Shown here: piece after piece, positions 30,371 through 42,039 of the stretch
Layout: each line of letters opens with the position of its first letter
Numbering within the stretch: position 1 is the stretch's first letter
Assembly (NCBI GenBank): GCA_014529385.2
Contig: CM043947.1
Coordinates: 130,350,391-130,414,390 of the forward strand
DNA length: 64,000 nucleotides
Direction: 5' to 3'
From: Adiantum capillus-veneris
Lineage: Eukaryota > Streptophyta > Polypodiopsida > Polypodiales > Pteridaceae
Position numbers and translations under genes: made by a program
The notes under the pieces: model-generated
What the model was told of the DNA's origin: nothing
Database searches by the model: none
The model's input: only the letters and a program-made list of their open reading frames with translations

Positions 30371-31837
30371 ATGGCTGGATCACAGGACACTGCTCTTTAC
30401 AATATCAAGAAGCTGGATGGAACCAATTTCCCATTGTGGAAGAAGCAGATTTGGCACGTGTTGGTACAAAAGAAGCAGATAAAACCTATAAAGCTCAAGG
30501 GGATAAAACCAGAAGACATGGACGAAGATGAATGGAGTGAAATGGATGAATTGACACTTTCTACCATTATGCTGACTTTGGCAGAAAGCGTTTACTTCAA
30601 TGTAGCAGACGAGATGTCGACTTATCAAGCATGGTTAAAGCTGAGTGATCTTTATGAGAAGCAGAGTGCAGCTTCACAGGTATACTGGCTTAAGAAGCTT
30701 GTTGACTTGAAGATGAAAGAAGGGACACCTATGTCCAATCATCTAAATGAATTCAACACAATCTATAGTCAGTTGTCAGCTCAAGGTGTCAAGTTTGATG
30801 AACCTGTTAGAGCTATGTTCCTGTTGATCACATTGCCGGAAAGTTGGGACACTTTTCGCACAACTTTGAGTAATTCTGCACCTCCAGATGGTATGCACAT
30901 AGCAGGTGTAGAAGGAAGTCTGCTTACTAAAGAAACCAATAGAAAGACAATGGACAAAGGCAAAGGAACAACCTTAGTTGTCAGGGGAAGGACCAAAGAA
31001 AAGTACAAAGGTGGAAAGAGGAATCAATCTCGTAGCAAGTCCCGCAGTGCTAAAGGCAAGAGTGACATAGAATGCTACCATTGTGGCAAGAAGGGTCACA
31101 TGAAAAGAGACTGCAGAGAATGGAAAGCAGAAAAAGGCAAAGAGAAAGCTGAAGACCATGGTGAGAAGAACAAGTCCTCAGTGAAGATTCAAGAAATAAA
31201 TGTGACAAACACTGTTGCAGAGGATGACAGTCTAGTGTCAAGAGACATCTACTTCTTGAAGAATACAATGGACTCAACTCTTCTTACAGCATCTGATGGA
31301 AATGCACTGAGTGACTGGATTATAGACTCAGGGGCATCACTTCATGTGTCTCCAAACAAGGAGTGGTTTACCTCTTATGTGACCACTAAAGATCATGTTC
31401 GGATAGGCAATGGGCAGACATGTGAGATCTTAGGTGTTGGAGATGTACAATTGAAGTTTCAGAATGGCTCTTCTTTCACGCTGAAGAATGTGAGACATGT
31501 TCCCGCAATTACAAAGAGCTTGATCAGCACAGGTTTACTTGATGATGCTGGCTACGTCACCACTTTTGGACAGAACATGTGGAAGATATCCAAGGGTTCT
31601 ATGACAGTAGCACATGGAGTAAAGTCTGGAGGACTTTACATGATTTATGTATCAAATGTCTCTAAAAATGTAATCAATGTAACCGAGCAGCCGAACGTTT
31701 CTTTGTGGCATAGCCGGTTAGGACATATGTCCAAGAAGGGAATGGAAATCTTGTCTCGTTCTGGTTATTTGCCTGGCTTTTCATTTAATGATTTTGAATT
31801 CTGTGAACATTGTCTGTATGGTAAGCAAACACAGTAG
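30371..31837 (+). CDS. Copia-C Gag-protease-integrase N-terminus (488 aa, ends at TAG)
   Basis: Starts MAGSQDTALYNI. Gag occupies about residues 1-220; then a Lys/Arg/Ser-rich stretch; a zinc knuckle CYHCGKKGHMKRDC near 236-249; protease with DSGAS near 315; then the integrase zinc region LWHSRLGHMSKKG...CEHCLYGKQ near 450-485. It ends at TAG 31835-31837. The frame continues past the stop with integrase core, so TAG is a nonsense mutation within pol. It belongs to the same lineage as the Copia-E Gag. Confidence 0.88.
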   Translation: MAGSQDTALYNIKKLDGTNFPLWKKQIWHVLVQKKQIKPIKLKGIKPEDMDEDEWSEMDELTLSTIMLTLAESVYFNVADEMSTYQAWLKLSDLYEKQSAASQVYWLKKLVDLKMKEGTPMSNHLNEFNTIYSQLSAQGVKFDEPVRAMFLLITLPESWDTFRTTLSNSAPPDGMHIAGVEGSLLTKETNRKTMDKGKGTTLVVRGRTKEKYKGGKRNQSRSKSRSAKGKSDIECYHCGKKGHMKRDCREWKAEKGKEKAEDHGEKNKSSVKIQEINVTNTVAEDDSLVSRDIYFLKNTMDSTLLTASDGNALSDWIIDSGASLHVSPNKEWFTSYVTTKDHVRIGNGQTCEILGVGDVQLKFQNGSSFTLKNVRHVPAITKSLISTGLLDDAGYVTTFGQNMWKISKGSMTVAHGVKSGGLYMIYVSNVSKNVINVTEQPNVSLWHSRLGHMSKKGMEILSRSGYLPGFSFNDFEFCEHCLYGKQTQ

Positions 31838-31873
31838 CCACATAAGCATAGAAGCAGTAGAAGAGATACACAG

Positions 31874-32824
31874 TTGGCACTTGTTCATAGTGATTTGTGT
31901 GGACCTATGCCTAACCTATCTCTAGGGGGAGCTTCTTACTTTATGACATTTATAGATGATTACTTGAGGAAAGTATGGGTTTACTTTCTCAAGCACAAGG
32001 ATGAAGCGTTTAGTGTTTTCAAAACGTTTGTGACACTTGTGGAGAATCAGAGTGGCAAGAAGCTTAAATGCTTACGCACTGACAATGGTGGAGAGTATGT
32101 TTCAAAGGCCTTTCAGGACTTTTGTGAGTCAAAAGGTATAAAACGTGAACTTACTGCTCCTTACAATCCTCCTCAAAATGGTGTTGCTGAGAGGATGAAT
32201 AGGACCATACAAGAGAAGGTCAGAAGTATGTTGTCTAATGCACAGCTGCCAAATGGGTTTTGGGTTGAAGCTGTATCAACAGCTGTTCATCTTGTAAATA
32301 GATCTCCTAGCAAGGTTTTGCAGAAGGATTCAGTGCCAGAGATGGTATGGTCAGGCAAAATGCCCTCATACAAGCATCTCAGAGTCTTTGGCTGTGAGGT
32401 ATATACTCACGTTGCAAAGGAATTTAGGAACAAACTTGAGCCAAAGAGTAGAAAGTGCATCTTTCTAGGCTATGGTAATTCTGGTGAGATGGGGTACAGA
32501 CTTTGGGATCCCGAATCCAGAAAGTTTGTCCGCAGCAATGATGTTCACTTTAATGAATCCAAATATCATTCTAAACCAGAGAGGGTTGAGGAGATTAAAA
32601 GAGTTGTCTTCCAAGAAGATGGACCTGCACGTGCAAGACAAAATGTCAGGGCTCAAGAGGAGCAAGGACAGGATAGAGTGGAACCACAGGTTGTGGCTGA
32701 GCCTGAGCCACCTATTGTGCATAGATCTGGACGTGTCACGCGACCTTCTGAGGGGCTTTCCAATCAACGAGCAAAGAAAACCGAGCGAAGCCAATTTTTG
32801 AGCAAATATGTGGAACACCCTTGA
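31874..32824 (+). pseudogene. Copia-C integrase core, C-terminally replaced
   Basis: Same frame as the preceding gag-protease ORF, after the TAG. Core residues are VHSDLCGP (first Asp), RTDNGGEY (second Asp) and NGVAERMNR (Glu). The conserved GCEVYTHVAKEFRNKLEPKS and FLGYG segments follow. The linker reaches RSGRVTRPS, where copia linkers normally run on into RT. Here it leaves the family near 32750 and stops at 32824 in unrelated sequence. Confidence 0.85.
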
Positions 32825-34157
32825 CAAATTGACGTGAGTGCAAGGTAAATTGAAGAAAATACTCATGTCATTTTGATATTCGGATAATCGTTGCACAACC
32901 AAAACATCAAAGCAATTAATGTCCACCACATAATGTAAAAGGTGTTTAAGATTTATAGTGACAATTAAATCTAAATAGTAAAAATCCATTAAACCCACGA
33001 AGTCAACACACTTGTCAAGGAGAAAAATCCATTAGGAAATAACCTGACATTCAATTTAATTTTTCTCGAAAAAACACTAAAGTCCAACTGGCCCCTCACA
33101 TGACCCCATTGCAAAGGTAGGATTGTGTTCTCAGACAAGCACTCTTTGTGTAGACCTCTCTATTCAAAGTACTCTCTTTGACTACCTCTCTGTTCAATGC
33201 TTCTCTCCCATCTCGCTTCACTTGTCTTCATCTCGCCTAGCTCATCAAGTCTTCTCTAATAGCTCTTAGATCGACAGTGGTGTCGCTCGGTCCATTGTAG
33301 CCTAGCCCTACTCGGCTCTGCTTGTCACAGCTCAACCTCGCAAAACTCGACCCCTCTCAACCCGACACCTCTCAAACTAGGTTCAACCTTTAAGCCTATG
33401 CATGATATGTGGAAGGCATGGCTAAGGAATGACCTTGTAATTTGGTGTTGAAGAGTCGCACCTAGTGATGTGATAATGTGCGAGGAGATTGAGCCTTGAT
33501 CTACGGAAGGCCAGGCGAATGAGCAATGCAAGACGCATCCATGAACGTGTCATTCAAGATGTCCATGTCAAAGAGGGACATGGACATTGTGTACGCAGAT
33601 GCGCTGACGGGTGTGGATGTCATCCAAGAGCAATTCGCCAACGCAACACAACACCCTGACATTGGATGCCACGTCAGGGGACCATGTTGAACCATTGCCT
33701 TGCAAGGCCATTGTGGGCAGTCTGCAGCAGCAGGATGCCAGGTGGCAATTTTGTAGAATGGCCACGTCAATGAAAGAGTTGTCTTGTATAACAAAGAAAT
33801 CAATGGATAAAGGAAGCTTCACACTCATGCAGTGATGCAGGAAGAGGAGTTGAAGTGGACAACAAACTCACAATTTATGAAGATTTGACACATGTCAGCT
33901 CTTTGTGAATCGAAGAAAACATTCATTAGCGCAAATGTGGTCCCGAGAGAATGCCACCGGCAAATGGTTAATTCACACTATTATTCTTTTTATCAATAGG
34001 TCATGCCAATTTTTGAAAATGGGACTATTGAGAGGAATCTGGCCAGATCTAGTCCTACTTGACAACACCCAATTCACGGGATACGCTCATCACGCAGGAC
34101 AGAATGCGTGCGAGAGAGATCTATCTCTGTTTCTTTGCATGTGCGCTCAAAGTAAAA

Positions 34158-34220
34158 GATCTCTCTCTCTCTCTCTTTGTGTGTGTGTATGTGTGTCTGC
34201 CTTCTCGACGAGACCTGACA

Positions 34221-34276
<56 letters not shown>

Positions 34277-34297
34277 CCTTCGCGACGAGACCTGGGA

Positions 34298-34347
<50 letters not shown>

Positions 34348-34392
34348 GGTGGCCAAGGGACCCACGGCTGAGTCTCAGCAGCCTGGAGGAGA

Positions 34393-34428
<36 letters not shown>
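34158..34428. repeat. Cluster of CT, GT and TC microsatellites
   Basis: (CT)n near 34158-34175, (GT)n near 34178-34196, (TG)n at 34221-34270, (TC)n at 34299-34344 and (TC)n near 34396-34428. A phrase like CTTCGCGACGAGACCTG recurs between tracts (34194-34216 and 34276-34297), so the cluster arose partly by segmental duplication. Confidence 0.92.
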
Positions 34429-34431
<3 letters not shown>

Positions 34432-34939
34432 ACGCATGGAGTGGCCGCTCTCTGTCTCTGTGAGACGAGCTGGCATGGGCGCTGCGACTGCGTTATCGCC
34501 AATATTTGCAGTATATACTTGTGACATAATAAGCGCTGCCAGCATTAATCAAGTAATACCTTGTCACTGTACGTGTTTGTGTGTGCACAAGCTAGCATGC
34601 TCGAAAGTGCTTGCTCAGCTATTCTCGACCTCGATCAGCTCTTTGGAGATCCACCATGCCTCCCCATGCTTGGTGCCTATAGGTCCATATCGCCTCCCTC
34701 AGTGCATGCAGCGATTTGCACAGGTGCAATGTCTTCCTCGCTGTCTGCCTCGACGCATGTTGGTGAGTATGCATTGGTTTCAGTTAGTGGTGTCACGGAT
34801 GCAGAGAATGGTTTCATAGAAGCTGCAATGGCTCCTCCCACATCCACTTCTTTGACAACGGAAGAAAATGTCACTCTCAGTCTCACTCCGAACGAAGTAG
34901 TTTTGAATCTGCAATTGAAACTCTCAGCCGCCAAAAGTC

Positions 34940-35270
34940 GCCTCCACCTTAACCGTCGGTAAGCTGTCGAAACCAGTCCGCGTCGGCGCGGACTGGTTCC
35001 AGCAGCATTTGCAAGCACTATTGCTTTCCACCAATGCACTTGCAACCCTCAGTCATCAGCTGTCGCCTCCACCTTAGCCATGTATAATTAGCTATCGAAA
35101 CCAGTCCGTGCCGGCGCGGACTGGTTCCAGCAGCATTCGCAAGCACTATTGCTTTCCACCAATGCACTTGCAACCCTCAGTCATCAGCTGTCGCCTCCAC
35201 CTTAGCCATGTATAATTAGCTATCGAAACCAGTCCGCGCCGGCCGAACTGGTTCTAGCAGCATTCGCAAG
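34940..35270. repeat. 128-bp tandem repeats, each with a hairpin
   Basis: Period 128 bp; palindromes start at 34971, 35099 and 35227. The first is a perfect 12-bp stem (AACCAGTCCGCG) around a TCGG loop; the second has one mismatch and the third is eroded. Between them are unit words such as GCACTATTGCTTTCCACCAA and TGCAACCCTCAGTCATCAGC. Function unknown. Confidence 0.9.
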
Positions 35271-35666
35271 CAAGCCTAAATCCCTTGAGTGGCATTGGCA
35301 AGCGAGACTTTAGCATGGTATACTAATGAGGTTTTTTTTATTTTTTAAAGAAAAAAAAACCAAAATACCCCTCCCAAGCCTACATAACCAGCTCAAATTC
35401 TAGTTTTAGCATCTTATATGGTAGACAATTAGTTTTCTTGCGAAAGGGGTTTTGGGAATTTTGGAAAATTTGAAGAGCATTTTGGGAATTTATGACAAAA
35501 TATTGGGGGGTAATTTGGGAATTTTGAAATTTGAGGGGTATATTGGGAATTTCCACAAAATAAAGAAGTGTTGATAATTTTCTCTTTTTTTAAAATCAAA
35601 TTATTGCATTTAAAGCTACTGTAAACTAGTTTACACTGATGTCGACTAGTTCTAATAGGTAATGAT

Positions 35667-36834
35667 GAGTACTATTTCAGAGGGCTAAAAAAGCACTCAT
35701 TCCTTTATGGGCTAGTGCTATTGATGACAATTTCAAGTGGTATTATAGTCGTTGTGATTTAATACCTACATGGCACCTCAGACGTCCGCCTCAAATGGAA
35801 ATTGGGTGAAGTTGTTTTTGTAGAGTTGGGCCAAGATGAGAGCTACTGCAGTTGTGGAGAGCACAATTATTTTATCGACGGCTATATATGTGCAGGGCGA
35901 GACAAGATGTGATCTGCAACGGTGCTAAGGATTGGTGAGGGGCAACAATACATACAAGAAAGGGGCCAATGATGCAGTGGTAGATTTCCACCCCTTGTAG
36001 CATTTGATTTGATAGGAGTAGCTAAGGCCGGATTCACAAGGTGCGACGGCAATAGGCGCCAACCAATAACTTTGGGCCAGGTGGAGTATCCTGTTTAGAT
36101 GAGGTGGTGGAAGACTTGAAAACCTGCTCCACGTCATGGCAAAGGAATCCGATTTTTCTTCTGCCACCCCTGTTTGATCTTTCGACCCCCCCCCCGAAGT
36201 TCCTTCTGCCCTCCAGCTCAGCTCCCTACCCAATCTTCAGCATTCACGCACGTAAGAGCTCCTGACGGCCTTGAGCAACTGTGCCTCGCCTTGTGAACAC
36301 CTACCCGGTGGAAGCTCCCTTCTCTCCCACCTTCCGCCCGGAAGACTACATGATTTTGGCTTTCTTCCACTGGTATCGTCTGAACCCAGCCTAAGAGATG
36401 GGGAGAATTAGATATGTTGGATAGTTTTCTCGCAGCAGACAAGCTATTTAGCCTTATACACGTGCAAAGAGGAAGTTATCCACCAAGTTAGATGTCATCA
36501 CTGAAAAAGTGAGCACCATCCTCCTTGTTGACTTTTAATGCAAAACCAGTGGGGAGAAGTAGAAAGATTGTGTTGTTTTAAGTGGGGCATGGAATGGCTA
36601 GCTCTGTTGGTTTTCTGGGGGTGATTATTGTTGTTTTAAGTAGAATATGTGTAACACTAGGCTATACATGGCTCTAGGTAAACTTTATAAAAGCACAACT
36701 ATTTGAAAGACCCAAAATAATGAGATAAATTGTAGCCAACGATAATGCGACTATAATACCACTTGAGGTTGTCATCAATAGAAGCAACCCAAAATGGAGA
36801 GACGGCCTTTGCAACCATCTGAAATAGCACTCTT
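35667..36834. repeat. Inverted repeat pair (about 92-bp arms)
   Basis: 35667-35758 and the reverse complement of 36741-36834 share CAAGTGGTATTATAGTCG, ATTGATGACAA and CTATTTCAG in the same order. The arms enclose about 980 bp of non-coding sequence. It could be a foldback or MITE-like element or two opposed copies of a dispersed repeat. No target duplication was identified. Confidence 0.75.
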
Positions 36835-37655
36835 CATTTGCATCGGGTAAAAATACGCTAATTTTGATTTTTTGTGAATACTATGCAAGAGAATGACAGA
36901 TTTGTGGCTCGTTATAAATGAGAAAAATATTGAAACCTAGGCTATAATCTTGAACAACAAAGATGAAATATAGTGGTACTTACTAAGTTTAGATGAAGGC
37001 ATGAGGCTCACAAAGGGTGGATGTAGGTGCATAGAAAGGTCTAGCCCAAAATTTCCTATTGGTTGTTTTGTTAGCGACATCTTTGCTTTATAATTGCTTG
37101 AAGCTCTGTGTTCTCACTTCCTTCACAAATGCATGATGGAAGACCATTGTTTATGAGGGAACCCCCAAGAATTGGTAGGCATGACAACCAACATAAACTT
37201 GCTTTGCCAATCAAAGCAAGAGACATAGAGGAAACACCCTTGAACGTAGCCTTAGGATGTGTCCCTAGGATAGCAAAGAAATAATCCTTCTCTCTCATCG
37301 GCTATAGTTTTCCTATCAGCACCCCATGGACACATATATAGCATGTTTGTTTTCCCATTCTGTCCAAAAGAATCCCACATTCCTCCACAATTCCCTTATC
37401 CTTCCATAACTGCCATGACTCTTGTTGAGGGACTCACTTGTTTTTTTTCTCACTCGAAAAAACTCAATCGCACTTGAGTTACACATATATAATCAAAATA
37501 TACCACTCCCTAGAGGTGGAGCTCCCTAGAGGTGGAACTTGAATAGTTGATTTTTCCAAGGAAAACTTCAAATGATCTATCTATTTATTCATTCATTTGC
37601 TCGGATTATCCTTTGCTCGGATTATCCTTTGCTTGGAAAATCTCGCTCGCCACAT

Positions 37656-39278
37656 GGTAAGACTCCCTCCTGGTAGGTTTGTTCCATCTATGAATTATGT
37701 CATGTTGACTGATTGCAATGAGCCTTCATGTTACAAGGAAGCAGTGCAAATGAAGGACTCCGAGAATTGGAAATTGGCCATGCAATCAGAGATGACATCT
37801 CTGCATAAAAACCAGACATGGAAGCTAGTTAAATTACCACGGGGCAAAAAGGCTCTACCCTGTAAATGGGTTTACAGGTATAAGATCACCGCTCATGATA
37901 GTCAGCCAAAGTACAAAGCAAGGCTTGTTGCCAAGGGCTTTAAGCAAGAACAAGGCATTGAATTTAATTTGATGAAGTCTTCTCTCCGGTGGTCAAGATG
38001 ACTACATTGAGATGCTTTCTTGCATTGGTTGCCATATTAGATTTGGTGTTGCACCAAATGGATGTCAAGACAACGTTCTTGCATGGTGATTTAGATGTGG
38101 AAATTTACATGTAGCAGCCAGAAGGGTTTGTTGAGAAAGGCAAGGAAGATTGGGTATGCCAGTTGTTAAAGAGTCTTTATGGCTTAAAACAATCACCGAG
38201 GGCATGGTACCATAAATTCCACAAGTTTATGCTTTCTCAAGGCTACAAACGTAGTGAGTTCGATCACTGTCTATATACAAAGAAGGCTAAGGATGGCAGT
38301 TGGCTGATCCTTATTTTGTATGTGGATGACATGTTGATTGCTGGCAAGCACTTGGAAGAAATTTCAGCTTTGAAGTCAAAGATGGCAAAATCGTTTGACA
38401 TGAAAGACATGGGTGAGGCAAGTCATATACTTGGTATGCGCATTGAGAGAGACAGATCAAAGAAGTTGATTTGGTTATCTCAAACAGAGTATATTGACAA
38501 GGTTTTGCAACGTTTCAATATGGAGAAGGGAAAGGCACTGAGTGTTCCACTGCCACCATATGTGAAACTTAGCAAACAAGATTGTCCCGTGTCTGAGGAA
38601 GAACAGGCTGAAATGGATAAGATTCCATATGCGTCTGCAGTGGGTAGTTTGATGTATGCAATGATTGCTACTCACCCAGACATTGCATTTGCAGTGGGAG
38701 TAGTAAGTCGATACATGTCAAACCCAGGCAAGAAACATTGGGAGGCAGTGAAAAGAATATTGAGATACCTGAAAGCTACAAAGAGTATGCGTATATGCTA
38801 TGGGAGTTAGGAGCTAAGTGTAAAGGGTTTTACAGACTCAGATTATGCAGGTGACTTAGACAACCGAAGGTCTACGTCAGGGTATGTCTTTACATTGGCT
38901 GGTGGAGCAGTATCATGGCGTTCTAGATTACAAGATTGTGTTACTCAGTCTACTACAGAGGCTGAATATGTTGCAGCATCAGAGGCATGCAAAGAATCAA
39001 TTTGGCTTAATCGACTAGTAACAGATTTGGGAATCAAAGAAGATATGCCTGTGTTATATTGTGATAGTCGAAGTGCTATACAATTGGCTCGCAATCGAGT
39101 TTATCACTCAAAGACAAAGCATGTGGATGTGAAGTATCATTTCATCAAGGAAATGCTCGAGGATAAGCAACTTCAGCTTGTCAAAGTTCACACCACAGAA
39201 AATCCTGCTGATCTACTTACAAAAGGACTTCCCTCAGAGAGCTTTGCGCATTTTCGCAAGCAGTTAGGTGTAGGGTAG
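37656..39278 (+). pseudogene. Copia-C reverse transcriptase and RNase H (broken)
   Basis: Begins near RLPPGRFVPSMNYVML and runs through standard RT blocks. A 1-nt deletion near 37975 shifts frame just before the FSPVVKMTT block. There is a TAG at 38113-38115 (before QPEGF) and another at 38807-38809. The intervening 38163-38806 contains LKSLYGLKQSPRAWY and YVDDML. RNase H follows with FTDSDYAGD, EAEYVA and YCDSRSA, ending at 39278 (stop TAG). The active-site residues survive, but three lesions make it dead. Confidence 0.9.
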
Positions 39279-39309
39279 TACACCACTTCTCTACCTCTCT
39301 TGTATATTA

Positions 39310-39640
39310 GCTTGTATAGTAGCTTCTCTCACACTTAAAGTACCACATTGGACTTTAAGTGGGAGGTTGTTGGGGTATAAAGCCCAATGTGGTCACCCAG
39401 TAGAACTCACTATGCTCAACACATTACAGTAGAGCGAGTTCACATTACAGTAGCTTGTATAGTAGCTTCTCTCACACTTAAAGTACCACATTGGACTTTA
39501 AGTGGGAGGTTGTTGGGGTATAAAGCCCAATGTGGTCGCCCAGTAGAACTCACTATGCTCAACACATTACACTTAAAGTACCACATTGGACTTTAAGTGG
39601 GAGGTTGTTGGGGTATAAAGCCCAATGTGGTCGCCCAATA
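39310..39640 (+). repeat. Tandemly repeated polypurine tract/LTR-start unit
   Basis: A unit starting ACTTAAAGTACCACATTGG begins at 39333, 39476 and 39571 (periods 143 and 95 bp). Each contains the purine run AGTGGGAGG followed by TGTTGGGGTATAAAG. Within each unit ACTTAAAGT pairs with ACTTTAAGT and CCACATTGG with CCAATGTGG, so nested hairpins can form. Confidence 0.92.
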
Positions 39641-39755
39641 GAACCTAATAAGAACTCACTATGCTCTACACATTACAGTAGAGCGAGTTCACCATATCGT
39701 CGTGCCCTTCTTCTCGCACTGTCTCCCACGTTGCACTTCCGCTCGTACTCCTTCA
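39606..39755 (+). repeat. 3' LTR of Copia-C (150 bp; earlier starts at 39368 and within 39510-39530)
   Basis: Starts TGTTGGGGTATAAAG after a purine tract and ends CTCCTTCA. The next base starts Copia-A-like gag, so the insertion boundary is sharp. TATAAAG sits only 9 nt from the LTR start, which is unusually close. Because the unit is repeated, the full duplicated end could be counted from 39368 (388 bp). Confidence 0.7.
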
Positions 39756-40814
39756 GACAGCAGGATTGTAAGTGCACTCTGCGCTAAAAGCCCATTTTGC
39801 ATCAACATCAGCAACACAATCTCCTTTCACAGAAGACTCAACAATGGATGCATTTGTAGTGGAACCAGCATTTGCAGTGGAACCACCCTCTTTCTTCTTA
39901 GCCTCTTTGGCCTTCAACTTAGGACACGACTTGATCAAGTGATCATTGGCTTTACAATAATGGCAACGCATCTTCTTTTTGCCCTTATCACCAGAATTGC
40001 CAGACGAAGTACTGCCAGCAGAAGCATTAGGAACATAATTTTTGCCACTCGCAGCAGAACCATAAGAAGTGGCTGCATTGCTGTTACCACCCTTTCTTTG
40101 AGAAGCAATAAAAGCACGTTCAACTGCACGCTGCCTAGTCTCGTTTTTTCTAGAAAGTGACTCTTGCAACAACAATGTGCATAATGCAGGAAACTTGACA
40201 ACTTCAGGATTTCCTTGGGTCCTCAGTCTCCAAGTACTAGCAAAAGTCTGGTAGGAATCTGGTAAGGCATCAAGAACACTCTGCACAAGTGAACTGTCTG
40301 AAATGACTTCACCTGCAGAAATAAGCTGCTCATTGATATCCTTGACACTAGCAAGGAAAGTGTCCATATCATCTTCCTCATGCATAATCTTCGACTCCAG
40401 TTCTTTATGCAGCAAAGCAATTTTAGCCTCATTGCGGCTTGCATAAAGACCTGCTAGAATATCCCAAGCCTGTTTTGCAGATTTTGCTGAACGGATGTGT
40501 GGAACAATGGTGCGCTTCACAGACAACGCAATCAATGCATGAGCCTGTGCATCCTTAACATCCCAACGAGCTTGTTTTGCCATAGGCAAAACAACTCTAA
40601 CAGCTGCAATCCTTGCAGCAAGACCTGCAACATCCTCAACATTGCCTACATCCTCAGAACCAGGACGTACATCAATGCCCTGCACAATGTTCCAGACACC
40701 CTTTGACACAAGAACATGTTGCATCATATAAGCCCACATAGGGTAGTTGTCTCCATCCAACCTGTCCTCAGCAGCAAACATCTTGAACACATCTGTGTTG
40801 TTGTTGTCAGCCAT
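39756..40814 (-). pseudogene. Truncated gag of the Copia-A relative
   Basis: Starts MADNNNTD at 40814 (an upstream in-frame ATG also exists at 40874). The frame stays open for 353 codons through copia Gag and the zinc knuckle CHYCKANDHLIKSC. It then passes directly into Copia-C LTR sequence at 39756, before the protease. Only a few substitutions separate it from the Copia-A Gag, for example TAEQ to MAKQ near residue 79. It has no premature stop, so the truncation is recent or little time has passed. Confidence 0.93.
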
Positions 40815-41161
40815 GGTAAATGCTGCACCTGATGTGAAAACTGCCCGAAAATAGGAGAAACGGAGCGGGAACAACCTGAGCTATATAGCACAAACCGTAG
40901 AAGACTATAAGGCACCTGTTATGCAGAAAATGGCACTGACAGAAATTCTACACAAAATGACGAAATAGCCTGTGTAGTACTGCGTGTAGTGGAAACGGAG
41001 GCCGAAATGAGCTCAAATCAAAATTCTGAGCAGACCGAGCTCTTCGAGCCATCTCAAAATTTTTGTCGACCTGTGATTGCTTGCCAAAGCTCACTGAAAT
41101 CGAAAAAAGTGAGCAGGCGTGTGCTGGAGCAGCTGGCGACTAAGCTCGGGAGGACGTGACC

Positions 41162-41174
41162 TGCTCTGATACCA
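41162..41174 (-). other. Primer binding site of the Copia-A relative
   Basis: TGGTATCAGAGCA on the minus strand, 2 bp from the LTR. Confidence 0.92.
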
Positions 41175-41176
41175 AT

Positions 41177-41403
41177 TGTTGGAATTAGGGTTGCAGAGAA
41201 ACACACACAGCTTGGAGAAGACGAAGGAAGCTCAAGACACACAATGGACAGTGTGTTACTTAGTGTGCAATGGAAAGATAGATAACCCTAGAGTGATGGG
41301 CGTATATTCAATGCACGGGGGAAGAAACCTCCTAAAGAGGGAAAAAATGCCCCGGCGGTCGTAGTGTGTTCACACACATCACTACCACATGTATATGGTA
41401 ACA
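41177..41403 (-). repeat. 5' LTR of the Copia-A relative (227 bp)
   Basis: Same length as the Copia-A LTRs with a handful of differences (for example AGGACC to ACGACC, and changes around the TACACTCTCTATTG segment). The following TACAC (41404-41408) would be its target duplication. Confidence 0.93.

Positions 41404-42039
<636 letters not shown>

Larger units (their letters stand above)
32750..37655. other. About 4.9 kb foreign segment splitting Copia-C pol
   Basis: Lies between the integrase linker and RT. Its ends are only approximate and I found no clear target duplication. It contains anonymous sequence at 32.8-34.1 kb, several microsatellites at 34.16-34.43 kb, 128-bp hairpin repeats at 34.94-35.27 kb, a pair of inverted repeats about 1 kb apart at 35.67-36.83 kb, and a short duplication of TTTGCTCGGATTATCC at 37596-37627. 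The long open frame at 33905-34819 is made of microsatellite codons. No gene is supported. Confidence 0.6.
29492..39755 (+). mobile_element. Copia-C: defective Ty1/copia element with large insertion
   Basis: Gag, protease and integrase (30371-32824) and RT-RNase H (37656-39278) are in normal copia order but are separated by about 4.9 kb of foreign sequence. The right end is an LTR ending CA at 39755. The 5' LTR is missing: Gypsy-G2 sequence joins directly to the Copia-C leader at about 29491. At the right end the interrupted gag of the Copia-A-like fragment begins at once, so Copia-C had inserted into that fragment. Confidence 0.85.
39756..41403 (-). mobile_element. 5' fragment of a Copia-A relative
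   Basis: Minus-strand copy of the Copia-A 5' LTR, primer site, leader and gag, clearly similar at nucleotide level. It is cut at 39756, where the Copia-C LTR begins. The rest of its gag-pol is not in the window. Copia-C inserted inside gag, and a later deletion apparently removed the distal part. Its own insertion point on the right (41403/41404) lies inside a gypsy LTR. Confidence 0.93.

Noticed and set aside
33905-34819. 304-codon open frame
   Set aside because: Its central half is microsatellite codons and the remainder shows no motif; a second overlapping frame is just as open.
34940-35270. CRISPR-like array of repeats with palindromes
   Set aside because: Units are 128-bp head-to-tail tandem copies without unique spacers, in eukaryotic DNA with no cas genes.
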